Assembly: GCA_900446925.1 (NCBI GenBank)
Contig: UAVY01000009.1
Coordinates: 62,001-126,000, forward strand
Source: Citrobacter koseri
GTDB taxonomy: Bacteria; Pseudomonadota; Gammaproteobacteria; Enterobacterales; Enterobacteriaceae
Direction: 5' to 3'
DNA: 64,000 bases
Position numbers and translations under genes: made by a program. Below, piece after piece: positions 1 through 8,806 of this stretch. Below the pieces are notes generated by a model. It was not told the origin of the DNA. It searched no databases and saw nothing but the letters and a program-made list of their open reading frames with translations. The first letter of the stretch is position 1. Every line of letters starts with the position of its first letter.

Positions 1-2
1 AA

Positions 3-332
3 AAGGTCGGGAAGGGGCTGCACCCGGACTGCTACATCGAGCTGGTGATCGAAGACAGCTATTACAATATGCGTGAGAAAGTGGTCGAACACCCACATAT
101 TCTCGATATTGCACAACAGGCAATGCGTGACTGCGATATTGTGCCGGATATGAAGCCGATTCGTGGCGGCACTGACGGCGCCCAGCTTTCGTTTATGGGC
201 TTACCGTGCCCGAACCTCTTTACCGGCGGCTATAACTATCATGGCAAGCATGAGTTTGTGACGCTGGAAGGGATGGAGAAAGCGGTGCAGGTGATTGTGC
301 GTATTGCGGAGCTAACTGCGAAGCAGCAGTAA
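3..332 (+). CDS. pepT: PepT tripeptide aminopeptidase, C-terminal part
   Basis: This is the last 109 codons of peptidase T, a cytoplasmic zinc aminopeptidase of the M20 family that removes N-terminal residues from tripeptides. The gene is cut by the window edge, so no start is visible. The reading frame is open from base 3 and contains the M20-type segment [19 protein letters not shown] near its end, followed by the typical C-terminal stretch ending in AKQQ. Its position next to roxA and phoQ on the opposite strand is the standard enterobacterial order. Identification is from recognised protein sequence and synteny. Confidence 0.95.
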   Translation, partial: KVGKGLHPDCYIELVIEDSYYNMREKVVEHPHILDIAQQAMRDCDIVPDMKPIRGGTDGAQLSFMGLPCPNLFTGGYNYHGKHEFVTLEGMEKAVQVIVRIAELTAKQQ

Positions 333-349
333 TGGTGTCGTGGTGTAAT

Positions 350-425
350 GGCGCCGGATGGCGCTTCGCTTATCAGGCCTACCGTTCGTAGGCCTGATAA
401 AACGTGTTAGCGTTGCCATCAGGCT
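350..425. repeat. REP/BIME element between pepT and roxA
   Basis: The convergent pepT–roxA gap holds palindromic units of the type GCCGGATGGCGCTTCGCTTA and TCAGGCCTAC…GTAGGCCTGATAA, the signature of enterobacterial REP sequences. It lies just after the pepT stop and just before the roxA stop, the usual place for such elements between converging genes. Confidence 0.8.
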
Positions 426-441
426 CAATCGCAATAACTTA

Positions 442-1565
442 TTACCCTTCAAAGAACCAGTACCCGCTGTTGACCAGCGCGGCCAGCATTGCGAGGAACG
501 ACGGGTCTTCCAGCGCATCGCCAAAATTCTCGGCGGTCAGCACGATGGTGACTGGAGAGCGCCTCCAGCGCCGGGCGGTGTGGAGAATCAATCTTCTCAC
601 CGTTGGCGTAGACCTCATCGCCAATGCGCAGGACGCGTAAGCCGCCCAGACGCACCAGCACATCGCCTTGTTTCAGCGCATCATAGATCTCATCCGGCTG
701 ATACGGCGGTTCCGGCGGCGCGATGTCCAGTTCGTGACGAGACTGGGAGATAAATTCGCCAAACCACTGTTTAAAGTGTTCAGGCTGATTGATCAGGTCG
801 AGCATCATTTCACGCAGCTTGTCCATCTCCTGCGGCAGAACGTCGGCAGGATGCTCGCGCGGCGGGATATCCGGGTCGCTGTAATAGGTGCTGCCCAGCT
901 CGCGTTGCAGAACGTAGTCGGCAAAACCGCTGATCAGTTCACGCGTATTCGGCGCGCGGAAACCAACCGAGTAGTTCATCGCGTTTTCCAGCGCGTAGCC
1001 TTCGTGCGGGAATCCGGGTGGGATATACAGAATATCGCCGGGCTCCAGCTCTTCATCAATGATGGCTTCAAAAGGATCGACCTGGAGTAGATCCGGGTGA
1101 GGGCAATGCTGCTTCAGTTGCAGCTTCTCGCCTACGCGCCAGCGGCGGCGACCGGTTCCCTGAATGATAAAGACATCGTACTGATCCAGATGCGGACCCA
1201 CGCCGCCGCCAGGGACGGAAAAGGAGATCATCAGATCGTCAATACGCCAGTCTGGCAACGCGCGGAAAGGGCGCATCAGCGCAGCGGTAGGTTCATGCCA
1301 GTGGTTTACGGCCTGAACCAGCAGCGACCAGTTGTTCTCGCCGAGGTGGTCGTAACTCTCGAACGGGCCGTGGCTGACCTGCCATTTACCATCCTGATGA
1401 CTGACCAGACGGCTATCGACTTCGCTTTCCATCGCCAGTCCCGCCAGTTCGTCAGGGGAGAGCGGATCAATGAAGTTGTTGAACCCACGTTTTAACACCA
1501 CCGGGCGTTTTTTGCCAGTGGCGTTCAAGAAATTCGGGCCAGTTAAGTGTTAATTGATATTCCAT
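442..1565 (-). CDS. roxA: RoxA (YcfD) ribosomal protein uL16 arginine hydroxylase
   Basis: This is a JmjC-type 2-oxoglutarate/Fe(II) oxygenase that, in E. coli, hydroxylates an arginine of ribosomal protein L16 (uL16). The cupin iron site is visible as HLDQYDVF, with a distal histidine in the segment IPPGFPHEGYALE. The start is the ATG at 1563–1565 (MEYQLTLNWPEF), as in E. coli. Two frame breaks are present: a T6 run at 1508–1513 where T5 restores the frame, and one extra base near 550. With both corrected the gene is 374 codons, matching the E. coli 373-residue protein, so these are probably sequence errors. It is transcribed in the same direction as phoPQ. Confidence 0.93.
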
Positions 1566-1657
1566 GTTGATTATCCGCAGGCTGGTATCTGACACCGATT
1601 ATAACGGATGCTTAACGACATGCGGTGAAGAACATATATAAATATTACACGCCAGCG

Positions 1658-3125
1658 TCATTCATCGCGCTGAATCGGGTGCTGGCGACCAAAAATCACC
1701 TCCATCCGCGCTCCGCCGAGCAAACTGTCACCGGCGACGATCTTCCCTTCATATTGCTCAGTGATCTCACGGGCGACCGCCAGCCCCACGCCTTGCCCTG
1801 GTCGCAGGGTGTCAATGCGCTGACCGCGATCGAAAACCACATCACGCTTGCTTTGCGGAATGCCCGGGCCGTCGTCTTCTACCAGAATATGCAGATGCTC
1901 ATCGGTCTGCCGGGGCTGAAATTTCAACAAACTCCAGGCAGTATTTACAGGCGTTATCCAGCACGTTGCCCATCACTTCAACAAAGTCATTCTGCTCGCC
2001 GACGAAGCTGATTTCCGGCGAAATATCGAGGCTAATGTTGACCCCTTTACGCTGATACACTTTATTGAGCGCGCAGGTGAGATTGTCCAGTAACGGCGCT
2101 ACGGGGTGCAGCTCGCGACTGGAGTAACACGCCGCTTCCGCGCATGCTGGCTCGATGCAGGTAATAACCGATCTGCTGGGATATACGGCTGATCTGTTCC
2201 AGCATGACCGGTTCGGCGTCGCTGACGCTCATTTTTTCGCTGCGCATTGAACGCAGGGTGCTCTGCAATACCGCCAGCGGCGTTTTCAGACTATGGGTGA
2301 GGTCGGTTAACGTGGTGCGGTATTTATCATAACGCTCACGTTCGCTCTTCAGCAGCCGGTTGAGGGTTGCGCACCAGGCTGGTCAGTTCCCGCGTGGTTT
2401 CCGGGTTGAGCATTTCGCGGTGGTGTTCTTCCAGCTCACGCACTTCACGCGCCAGCGCTTCGATAGGGCGTAAACTCCACCACGCGGCGACCCAGAGCAA
2501 CGGGATGACTAACAGCAGGTTTGCCGCCAGAACATAAATAAACCAGCTCCAGACCATATACGAGCGTTTCAGCTCGATGGGGATAGTATCGACAACCACT
2601 ATCGTCAGTTGCGGCATCCGCGCGGTAGCCGGATAGACATTCACCGCCACGGAGTGGGTCATTTCCGCATCGTCGTCATCTTCCCGCACCTCTTTGAGCT
2701 GCTGTTGGGCGGAATGATCTTCACTCAGCAACGTGCTGGTGGCGTCGACATCGGCTTCAATTTCATGAAAACCGTTGGCTTTCAGCCATTCCGGCTGGAT
2801 ACGTTTCTCCAGCCAGGGAACGTTGCGCTGCGCCCATAACAACTTGCCGTTCTCATCATAGATCAGTGTCATCGTGGGGCTTTGCATATCGAGATTTTCC
2901 GGGATCTCGATATTGATTTTATTGTTTTGCCATGACGCGAGGGTGTAGAAAAGGTTGCTCTCACCGCGTAACAGGCGAAAGGTTGTCTTATCAAAACTGA
3001 CGCTGTAGCCAACCAGCGCGACCATGCCGTAGGCCAGAGGAGAGCACCAGCACAACGCCTGCCGTCGCCAGCAGAAAGCGCAGGCGCAGCGATAAAGGAA
3101 AAAGATGACGCAGTAATTTATTCAT
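1658..3125 (-). CDS. phoQ: PhoQ sensor histidine kinase
   Basis: PhoQ is the inner-membrane sensor for low Mg2+, acidic pH and cationic peptides that phosphorylates PhoP. Visible parts are the first transmembrane helix ([20 protein letters not shown]), the acidic periplasmic cluster [14 protein letters not shown], the second transmembrane helix ([20 protein letters not shown]), the dimerisation histidine in [10 protein letters not shown], and the ATP-binding motifs EDDGPGIP and GQGVGLAVA. Four single-base insertions (near 3043, 2357, 2125 and 1930, each an extra C in the coding strand) break the frame. Span 1468 minus 4 equals 1464 bases, exactly the 487-residue Salmonella length. The phoQ start codon abuts the phoP stop codon, so the two are translationally coupled. 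Confidence 0.95.
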
Positions 3126-3803
3126 TAGCGCAGTTCGAACAGGTATCCCTGACCACGGACGGTAGTAATCACATCATCAGGATATCGCGCCCTGAATTTT
3201 TTTGCGTAAGCGCCCCATCAATACATCAATGGTATGGCTTTCACGCAGTTCCGCATCCGGGTAGAGCTGTAGCATCAACGAATCTTTACTGACGACTTTG
3301 CCATTATTGCGGATCAGCGTTTCCATAATGGGTGTATTCAAACGCCGTCAGTTTTATCACTTCATCATTTACGGACAATTCACGGCGGGAGAGATCCACC
3401 TGAAAAGGCGGAATAGAGATAACCTGCGAGGGCCAGACCGCTGTTGCGGCGCATTAACGCCTGCATACGCGCGACCACTTCTTCAATATGAAACGGTTTT
3501 GTCACATAGTCGTCGGCGCCGGCGCTCAGCACTTCCACTTTATCCTGCCAGCCTTCACGGGCGGTTAATACCAGAACAGGAAGGGAAACGTCATTGCTGC
3601 GCCAGCGGCGGATCAGCGAAAGCCCGTCTTCATCCGGGAGGCCTAAATCGACGATGGCGATGTCCGGCAGATGCTCGTTAAGATAATAATCGGCTTCCTT
3701 TGCATCTTCTGCGTCATCAACCTGGTGCCCCAAATCCTGTAATTGAACCTTCAGGGTGGTGGCGTAATAAGGCATTATCTTCGACAACCAGTACGCGCAT
3801 CAT
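3125..3803 (-). CDS. phoP: PhoP response regulator
   Basis: PhoP is the DNA-binding response regulator of the PhoPQ system (receiver domain plus OmpR-type winged helix). The receiver shows the phospho-acceptor region [13 protein letters not shown] and the conserved lysine in DDYVTKPFH; the C-terminal recognition region reads [16 protein letters not shown]. The start is the first of two adjacent ATGs (3801–3803), preceded by a GGGAGAAAAG ribosome-binding site. Four extra bases (near 3757, 3430, 3331 and 3191) interrupt the frame; 679 minus 4 gives 675 bases, the expected 224 residues. Only 32 bases of its leader separate it from the prophage left end, so its native promoter is missing here (see 58331–58365). 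Confidence 0.95.
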
Positions 3804-3831
3804 CTTTTCTCCCTAAATTAACGGTATTAGT

Positions 3832-3850
3832 AGTTTAACGCTGATTGTGT
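3832..3850. other. attL, left prophage attachment site
   Basis: AGTTTAACGCTGATTGTGT here matches AGTCTAACGCTGATTATGT at 58319–58337, with an exact 11-base core TAACGCTGATT (3836–3846). Left of the core is phoP leader DNA; right of it is phage DNA leading to int. The core is short, but its position at the int end of the prophage and the continuity of phoP leader and promoter sequences across the two sites support it. Confidence 0.8.
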
Positions 3851-3882
3851 GGATTGAAACCAGCGCTATGAAATTAAATAAC
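3847..3882 (-). promoter_or_regulatory. Phage-derived sequence now upstream of phoPQ, possible weak promoter
   Basis: Reading toward phoP, the prophage supplies TTCATA, a 17-base gap, then CACAAT just before the att core, in place of the native CATAAT. Each hexamer matches the sigma-70 consensus at four of six positions, so any promoter is weak. No PhoP box is present. The int stop codon is about 70 bases upstream of phoP on the same strand and I see no terminator between them, so read-through from int is an alternative source of phoPQ mRNA. Confidence 0.35.
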
Positions 3883-5161
3883 TTTTTTCATACTCCCTCG
3901 CCCGTGGGGGCGTCCTGGGGGCAGTGCTGTCGGCATCTGATTGTTCAGCATGTTGACCTGATCCTGGTTCATGTCACCAATCCACTTGGAGTAAACCTCG
4001 TACACCATCCGCGCATCTTCATGCCCCATCTGGCTGGCAATGAACGACGGGTTCGCTCCGGCCATCAGCGTCCAGCAGGCATATGTGTGACGCGACTGAT
4101 ATGGATTGCGCTCACGTATACCTGAAAGTTTAGTCCCACGTTTCCAGCCATACGAAATCGAGTCCTTGGAAAAGTAACCGCCTTTCGTTGACGAGTATGT
4201 TGTCGGTGAAAAAACGAAGCGAAGATATTGCTGCTCAGTTTTTCCGATCTCACGATGATGAAACTTAATTTCCTGTTTTGGACTGTTCCCGGTGATTTCG
4301 TATTGCTCCAGCAGAGCATCATGAGCAGGTTTCAGCAACGTTATCGTCCTTATCCCGGCATCTGTTTTAGGGGGTACAAATACTCGCTTGTTCGTCAAAT
4401 TTCTGGATACGTGGATTTCACCTTTTACCAAATCAATATCTTCCCATGCCAGTGCGCATATCTCGCCTGGCCTCATCCCTGTATGTACCGCAATAATGAT
4501 GATTAATGCCTGGCTACGGGGAAGGGCGGCTATCAGTGCCTGGTACTCATGAAGTAAAAGTGGGTCGGGATCATTTTTAGATAACTTGAGTCGCGACACT
4601 CCTTCATAAGGAGCATGCAATATAAACTGGCTTCGGTTTGCAAGCTTCAGCATTTCTGATAAAACAGCCATCTGTTTATTGACTGTTGAGGGCGCGCGCC
4701 CATTTTTGATGCGGTTTGGTATTGAAGGGTTGAAAACTTCCCCGGTCAGGAGTTCTTTGCGGTAATTCAGAATATCTGCGTGCTGAATATCAACCAGCCG
4801 TGTGTTCTCGCCCACTACTCGTTTCAGGGTGTTAACGACTGATGTGATGGATAGCAAAGTGGCTTCAGATACCTCCAGTGACTTTGTATCTGGTAAAAAA
4901 ATCACTCAGTTCTTTGAATGTGGAGATCCGTTTTGTGGACGAAAATTTCTTAAGAGCCTTTGATTCCGGGAAACGATCTGCGTAGTCGAACTTACCGAGT
5001 TGTATCTCACTCACAATTGCCGCGCGCAGATTGCCCGCTTTTTTAATGTTGCTACTGTTGACAACCCAACCCTGGAGAACTTCGCGGCAACGAATGCCGC
5101 GATAGATAAATGTGATCCTGATTTTTCCGTTATGCAGTTCAACACCAGTCGGGTATTTCAT
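3874..5161 (-). CDS. int: Prophage tyrosine-recombinase integrase
   Basis: This site-specific recombinase catalyses integration and, with Xis, excision. The N-terminal part (MKYPTGVELHNGKIRITFIY) resembles an arm-type DNA-binding domain, followed by a SAM-like core-binding segment and the catalytic domain. Catalytic residues are visible as Arg in HTGMRPGEICAL, the box II histidine and arginine in YQSRHTYACW, a second histidine in QMGHEDARM and the nucleophile Tyr in MVYEVYSKWI. An A7 run at 4895–4901 should be A6; the corrected gene is 429 codons. It overlaps the xis stop and reads toward phoP. Confidence 0.95.
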
Positions 5162-5376
5162 TAAGCATCCTGAACTAACTGATTAATCTTCGGGTAGTTG
5201 TACCAAAGCAGACCTTTAGAGTTGTCAGTCTGTCCAAGCGCAGTAAGGCGCTTGAAGTGAACACCTTCAACCCATAGCTTCAGGCGATAATTTTTAATTT
5301 GTCCTTCAGTAAGTCCTGTTCTTTCGGTAAGTCTGGACTCAACAACCCACTCTTCGTTAAAAATTACCTGTGACAT
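5161..5376 (-). CDS. xis: Putative excisionase, DUF1233 type
   Basis: This 71-residue protein begins MSQVIFNEEWVVESRLTERT and ends in WYNYPKINQLVQDA, a pattern I recognise from small lambdoid excisionases (DUF1233 family) with a short winged-helix DNA-binding fold. Its stop codon overlaps the int start region, so int and xis are one operon. Expected role: a directionality factor that bends attR or attL DNA during excision. The family call rests on recognised sequence and position. Confidence 0.8.
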   Translation of the reverse strand: MSQVIFNEEWVVESRLTERTGLTEGQIKNYRLKLWVEGVHFKRLTALGQTDNSKGLLWYNYPKINQLVQDA

Positions 5377-5384
5377 GGTTCACC

Positions 5385-5681
5385 TCAGGTAACCGGCGCC
5401 AGTATAGATGCGCCGGTGTTGTGACATTGATAATTCGTTATCAGGCAATCTGCCCTGGCAGTGCGGCGCAGTCGGCGCATACCTGTCATTGCGGTGGCTA
5501 CATAGCTCTTGTGTCGGTTAACAACTTCTACCGTCACCTTCACGCCATCGACCGCCACGGTATAAGTGGTCTTTGTTTTCTGTCGGCCAAATTCCCCGTA
5601 AAGCTCAACATGTTTTGCCAGAGCTGCATCACATGCCAGGCGTCCGACAGGGGATTGTTTGCTGCGGTTAATTAGTCGCAT
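5385..5681 (-). CDS. Small phage protein, DUF4060-like
   Basis: This 98-residue basic protein starts MRLINRSKQSPVGRLACDAA, with a GAGGTGATC ribosome-binding site before the ATG at 5679–5681. It lies directly before xis in the leftward early operon. The first half resembles small DUF4060-type proteins next to phage xis genes; that link is from memory and moderate. The C-terminal tail from about residue 70 is unusually Arg/Thr-rich. No catalytic motif is visible. Confidence 0.6.
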   Translation of the reverse strand: MRLINRSKQSPVGRLACDAALAKHVELYGEFGRQKTKTTYTVAVDGVKVTVEVVNRHKSYVATAMTGMRRLRRTARADCLITNYQCHNTGASILAPVT

Positions 5682-5688
5682 GATCACC

Positions 5689-5961
5689 TCACTTAATCAG
5701 GCCAAGTGTGTAATTAAGTTCATGAAGGCATTCTTTGTCGTACTCAAAGAAGTAGTCCCATTGCTCTTGATTGCGGTGCTCACGGACCATTGCCCAGCGC
5801 CAGCCATCGGCATCTAACACACGGCGAACCTTGCGTTTAACAACGGTATCAACATCGTAAATTACACCGTAATTAGCCCCGAACCCGTTACGCAAAACGT
5901 CAAGCTCAACGGTGATAACCCGGTATAATTTCGGAAGCTTTTTCAGTTCTTCAATGCGCAT
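5689..5961 (-). CDS. Phage early protein of unknown function
   Basis: This 90-residue protein (MRIEELKKLPKLYRVITVEL…) is not one I can name. The ATG at 5959–5961 has a GGGGT purine stretch upstream and overlaps the end of the preceding gene, supporting translation in the early operon. It is rich in charged and aromatic residues with one WRWAMVREHRNQEQWDYFF segment. No signal peptide or membrane segment is visible. Confidence 0.55.
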   Translation of the reverse strand: MRIEELKKLPKLYRVITVELDVLRNGFGANYGVIYDVDTVVKRKVRRVLDADGWRWAMVREHRNQEQWDYFFEYDKECLHELNYTLGLIK

Positions 5962-6385
5962 GATTACCCCACTCAACAACTGGTACTGCCAGGTCTACCG
6001 ACCATGAGATGAGTTCACGCTCTTCGGGATTCTGACATTCCCCGTAGACGTAATATCTGGCACCATCGCGACCTTTTGCCGGGTCGAGAATTTCGACCAC
6101 GGGACCTTCTTTTACTGCGGCCAAAATTTGATGTGTACCGCCAACGATATTCAGCGACGGAACTGTGAGGAAATAAATAAAGCCAGGGAGAAGTTCGGCT
6201 TTCCTCGGGTGCCCGTAGAAGTAGGGAATGCGGTAATAGTCCATAGCGTCGTCGAGCCACGCTTCTTTGTTGTGAAATTTCTCATGCCATAGCGTGACGA
6301 CTTCAGTTACCGGCTGGCTTGATATCATTGCCACGCAAGCAGACATGCAACTATTGTGTGTTGGTTGCTGCTGGTGTTCGATCAT
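5951..6385 (-). CDS. C39-peptidase-like cysteine protease domain protein
   Basis: This 144-residue protein has the layout of a bacteriocin-processing C39 (papain-like) peptidase. Q7, five residues, then C13 fits the oxyanion glutamine and catalytic cysteine (QPTHNSC), followed by MSACVAMI. H85 in VGGTHQILAAV and D101 in VEILDPAKG fit the remaining triad members. There is no transporter domain, signal peptide or double-glycine substrate nearby. In an early phage operon it may cleave or bind a host protein, or be an inactive relative. The triad assignment is by motif spacing only. Confidence 0.65.
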   Translation of the reverse strand: MIEHQQQPTHNSCMSACVAMISSQPVTEVVTLWHEKFHNKEAWLDDAMDYYRIPYFYGHPRKAELLPGFIYFLTVPSLNIVGGTHQILAAVKEGPVVEILDPAKGRDGARYYVYGECQNPEERELISWSVDLAVPVVEWGNHAH

Positions 6386-6892
6386 TTACTCGACCTCCTC
6401 ATTAATACCAGCGGCGCGGTCTATGCGTTCGATTTCAGCCAGAATTAAAGCCCCTGCTTTTACCAGGTTGCGACGTCGGGTATTTGGTTTCCACCATGAA
6501 GCATCCCAAGGCCACCCCCACGGCTTGCCACCATTACGATTCACAGTTCCTGTTTCGTTTATGTAACAAACCGCCGCCATTGCCATTTCGTTATTGCAAT
6601 GCTCGTCGTCGTGCTCTGGAGTCCATTCCTTCGCTGTAATCTGGCGCTGCCGTTCTGCCAGTACATCAGCAGCGGCATTAGTGGAGGCGCGGGGCTCCAG
6701 ATACTCGATATACGCCTTAAGGACATCAGCGCGATGCTTGCCCCATGGCTTCAGGACATCAAAGCGCTTATCCGTCTGCAACCAATCGGTTTTGGCGCTC
6801 CATTCCATGTATGCAGTGCGGAAGGACTCCAGTTCGGCAATCTGAGCCTTAAGTGCGTCAACTTCTGCTTTGTGCTTCTTGTAAAGCCTCAT
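6386..6892 (-). CDS. Ead/Ea22-like early protein
   Basis: This 168-residue protein starts with a coiled coil (MRLYKKHKAEVDALKAQIAE) followed by YMEWSAKTDWLQTDKRFDVL and KPWGKHRADVLKAYIEYLE. That second block recurs in the gene at 18634–19278. The C-terminal part (AERQRQITAKEWTPEHDDEH … WWKPNTRRRNLVKAGALILA) is a common lambdoid early-protein ending with clustered Trp and His/Cys residues. Function is unknown. Confidence 0.65.
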   Translation of the reverse strand: MRLYKKHKAEVDALKAQIAELESFRTAYMEWSAKTDWLQTDKRFDVLKPWGKHRADVLKAYIEYLEPRASTNAAADVLAERQRQITAKEWTPEHDDEHCNNEMAMAAVCYINETGTVNRNGGKPWGWPWDASWWKPNTRRRNLVKAGALILAEIERIDRAAGINEEVE

Positions 6893-7160
6893 AGGCGTGC
6901 CAGGATTGGCCTTTGCGCACGCTGGAAGTGATGTCCGCCACTTGTTCAGGTGTCAGCGTGGTCAGTGGCTGCGCCGGGTAAATCAACGCCTGTCCGGCGT
7001 CCCAGTCGAAACCAGCCTGAATTGACTCGACCTCAACGGATGGAGTAGCGCCGATGCTGCCAGGCGAGTGGACGATGATCGTAATTTCCGGGTCGCGACG
7101 TTGCGTCAGTGGGTTCGACCAGATACGGGCCACTAGCTCAGAGAATTTAGATAATTTCAT
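6858..7160 (-). CDS. Phage early protein of unknown function
   Basis: This 100-residue protein begins MKLSKFSELVARIWSNPLTQ and contains a VHSPGSIGATPSVEVESIQAGFDWDAG-type segment shared by many Enterobacteriaceae prophages as far as I recall; no function is known to me. Its ATG overlaps the stop of the upstream gene (ATGA), and its end overlaps the next gene by about 35 bases, so it is tightly packed in the operon. Confidence 0.65.
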   Translation of the reverse strand: MKLSKFSELVARIWSNPLTQRRDPEITIIVHSPGSIGATPSVEVESIQAGFDWDAGQALIYPAQPLTTLTPEQVADITSSVRKGQSWHAYEALQEAQSRS

Positions 7161-7379
7161 GCCGCTTGCTCCTCAAATAACACTTCACCTTCGATACCGC
7201 CCAAGGAATAAACAATCGAACCATCATCCCGGTATTCGATAGGCATAGCGCTCCATCCGTCCCCAGCAGGGTCTTCGTCATCGCCAAACCAGAATAAAAC
7301 CGCCGGCAGATTCTACTGCTTCGTAATATTCGCCTTCGGTCCAGTAGCCCTCGGTATCTTTGATGCATTTAACTTTCAT
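7157..7379 (-). CDS. Small acidic phage protein (frame broken once)
   Basis: The intact product would be a 73-residue acidic protein, MKVKCIKDTEGYWTEGEYYE … LFEEQAA. The frame breaks near 7283, where one T too many gives LVW-stop instead of LVGDDEDPAGDGW. Correcting it gives 222 bases, and both ends overlap their neighbours by ATGA, a good sign that the two halves are one gene. The fold resembles small SH3-like phage proteins, but I cannot assign a function. Confidence 0.6.
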
Positions 7380-7669
7380 ACTGATACGCTCCCATATCCT
7401 GCATATGGTTTTTCTCCGACAAAGGCATCCAGGGCTGAAATGTCTTCAGGATTTTTGACGACATACTCCACAGGCTTATCGTCATACGTTGTGCGGTTCT
7501 TCTGAACCTTCCAGCCACCATCCGTATACGGGCAGCGGCGAAACTTCACGCCATCGCCGCCAGTGACGTACCAGACCCGGAATTCACCAGTTCGTGGCCC
7601 ACTGTAAGTACCGCCTTGAAATTTCTCGGCACCTTCAACAACAAAACGCCATTTACGTTGTTTGCTCAT
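7376..7669 (-). CDS. Phage early protein of unknown function
   Basis: This 97-residue protein (MSKQRKWRFVVEGAEKFQGG…) is rich in Gly, Tyr and Lys with several aromatic-glycine pairs (GGTYSGPRTG, VTGGDGV, GYGSVSV), suggesting a small beta-rich fold. It follows recT by 35 bases and overlaps the next early gene. I do not recognise a function. Confidence 0.6.
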   Translation of the reverse strand: MSKQRKWRFVVEGAEKFQGGTYSGPRTGEFRVWYVTGGDGVKFRRCPYTDGGWKVQKNRTTYDDKPVEYVVKNPEDISALDAFVGEKPYAGYGSVSV

Positions 7670-7704
7670 TTTCGTTACCGGGAGAGCGGACCCTCCCGCC
7701 TCCC

Positions 7705-8795
7705 TTAGCCCACGTATTCCGGTTTCATGTCGTCCAGGGTGATGCGGAACTGGTCATACAGTTCGTCGCCCAGATGACGTTTGGCGGCATTGAGAACACC
7801 CTCAGCTTTAGAAAACAGTTCTGCGGCTTCCGGTTCTCCGGGATTTGGTAGTGAATTTATAGCCGCCTCTACCCGGTTACGGTGATCAGCCAGGTAATAA
7901 CGACGAACGGCCTTATTTTTCAACTCCGTGTATAGAGCTGTGCCGAGAGTTGGTTTTTCGGTCTCGATTTCACCGCGGATAGCGCTTGCCTGGTCGACCG
8001 TCATTGCGTTTTCAATGCGGTCACGTAGATCATCTGCTAACTGGTCGATGTTTTTGGTTGATTCCTGCGCGCTGGCTGTTGTGCCTGCACTGCTGGCAAT
8101 CTCATCAATAGTGACCCTTTCAACAGACGAAGGGTTGATCAGCTTCTCCTCGCGCTCGTCGATTCTCATCGGCGGTATAAACCCCTAGAATCACGTCGGG
8201 GCAGTACAGCCGCGCCCAACGTTTAACGGCGAGATAGGCCAGTTGCTGGCGTGGGTCGCTCGCCCACAATGTTGAATTGCGGACCTGTGCCTGTGAAAGC
8301 ATCAGAACCAGTTCGCGGGGTTCAGTTTCGCCTTCAACGTTGCCCAGGCGCGAACGCCCACGCCAGCTTCATCTTTCAAATCCCAGCCTGGCACGATGTA
8401 CTTATTGCCTTTCGAGCTGGTTTTCTCTACGAACCGGCCAACGATTTTTTCCCACTCGCCAAACCATTCAAAGTGAATGCGGTCTTTTGTCGGCGCCATA
8501 TTGTTGACCACCGCATTAACCAGTTGCGCTTCATAACCAAGCACGCCGGAATTATTCACAATGAAGGTTTTCTGTGCGACCGCGAACGGGTCCATGCCCC
8601 AGCGAGCGGCTTGCATTACAACAGCCATGCACGCATCTGGTTTCCCACGGTAATGCTCGGGCACGAAGTTTCCACTATTGGCCATTACCTCGGAGAGCGT
8701 GCGCAGACGGTCGAAAAAGTTCACCGTTCGTCAGGATGGATATGTTGTCAATCCTTTGAGTCTGGTTGTCAGTTGTGGCTACTAAAATTGGACAT
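7705..8795 (-). CDS. recT: RecT-family single-strand annealing protein
   Basis: This is the annealing partner of the RecE exonuclease just upstream; together they carry out phage recombination. The corrected protein is about 362 residues, starting MSNLVATTDNQTQRIDNISI and containing YRGKPDACMAVVMQAARWGM, SDPRQQLAYLAVKRWARLYC and VILGVYTADE, which I recognise from RecT-like phage recombinases. Four indels break it: extra bases near 8785, 8715 and 8168, and one missing G near 8335. The net +2 brings 1091 bases to 363 codons. The ATG at 8793–8795 is 11 bases after the recE stop. The last third is predicted helical and less conserved. Confidence 0.8.
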
Positions 8796-8806
8796 TGTTA
8801 TTCCCC

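Noticed and set aside
1658..3803. phoP and phoQ as pseudogenes
   Set aside because: Eight single-base insertions in homopolymers, with corrected lengths exactly those of intact PhoP and PhoQ, point to sequence error, as the same error type hits essential-type genes such as icd.
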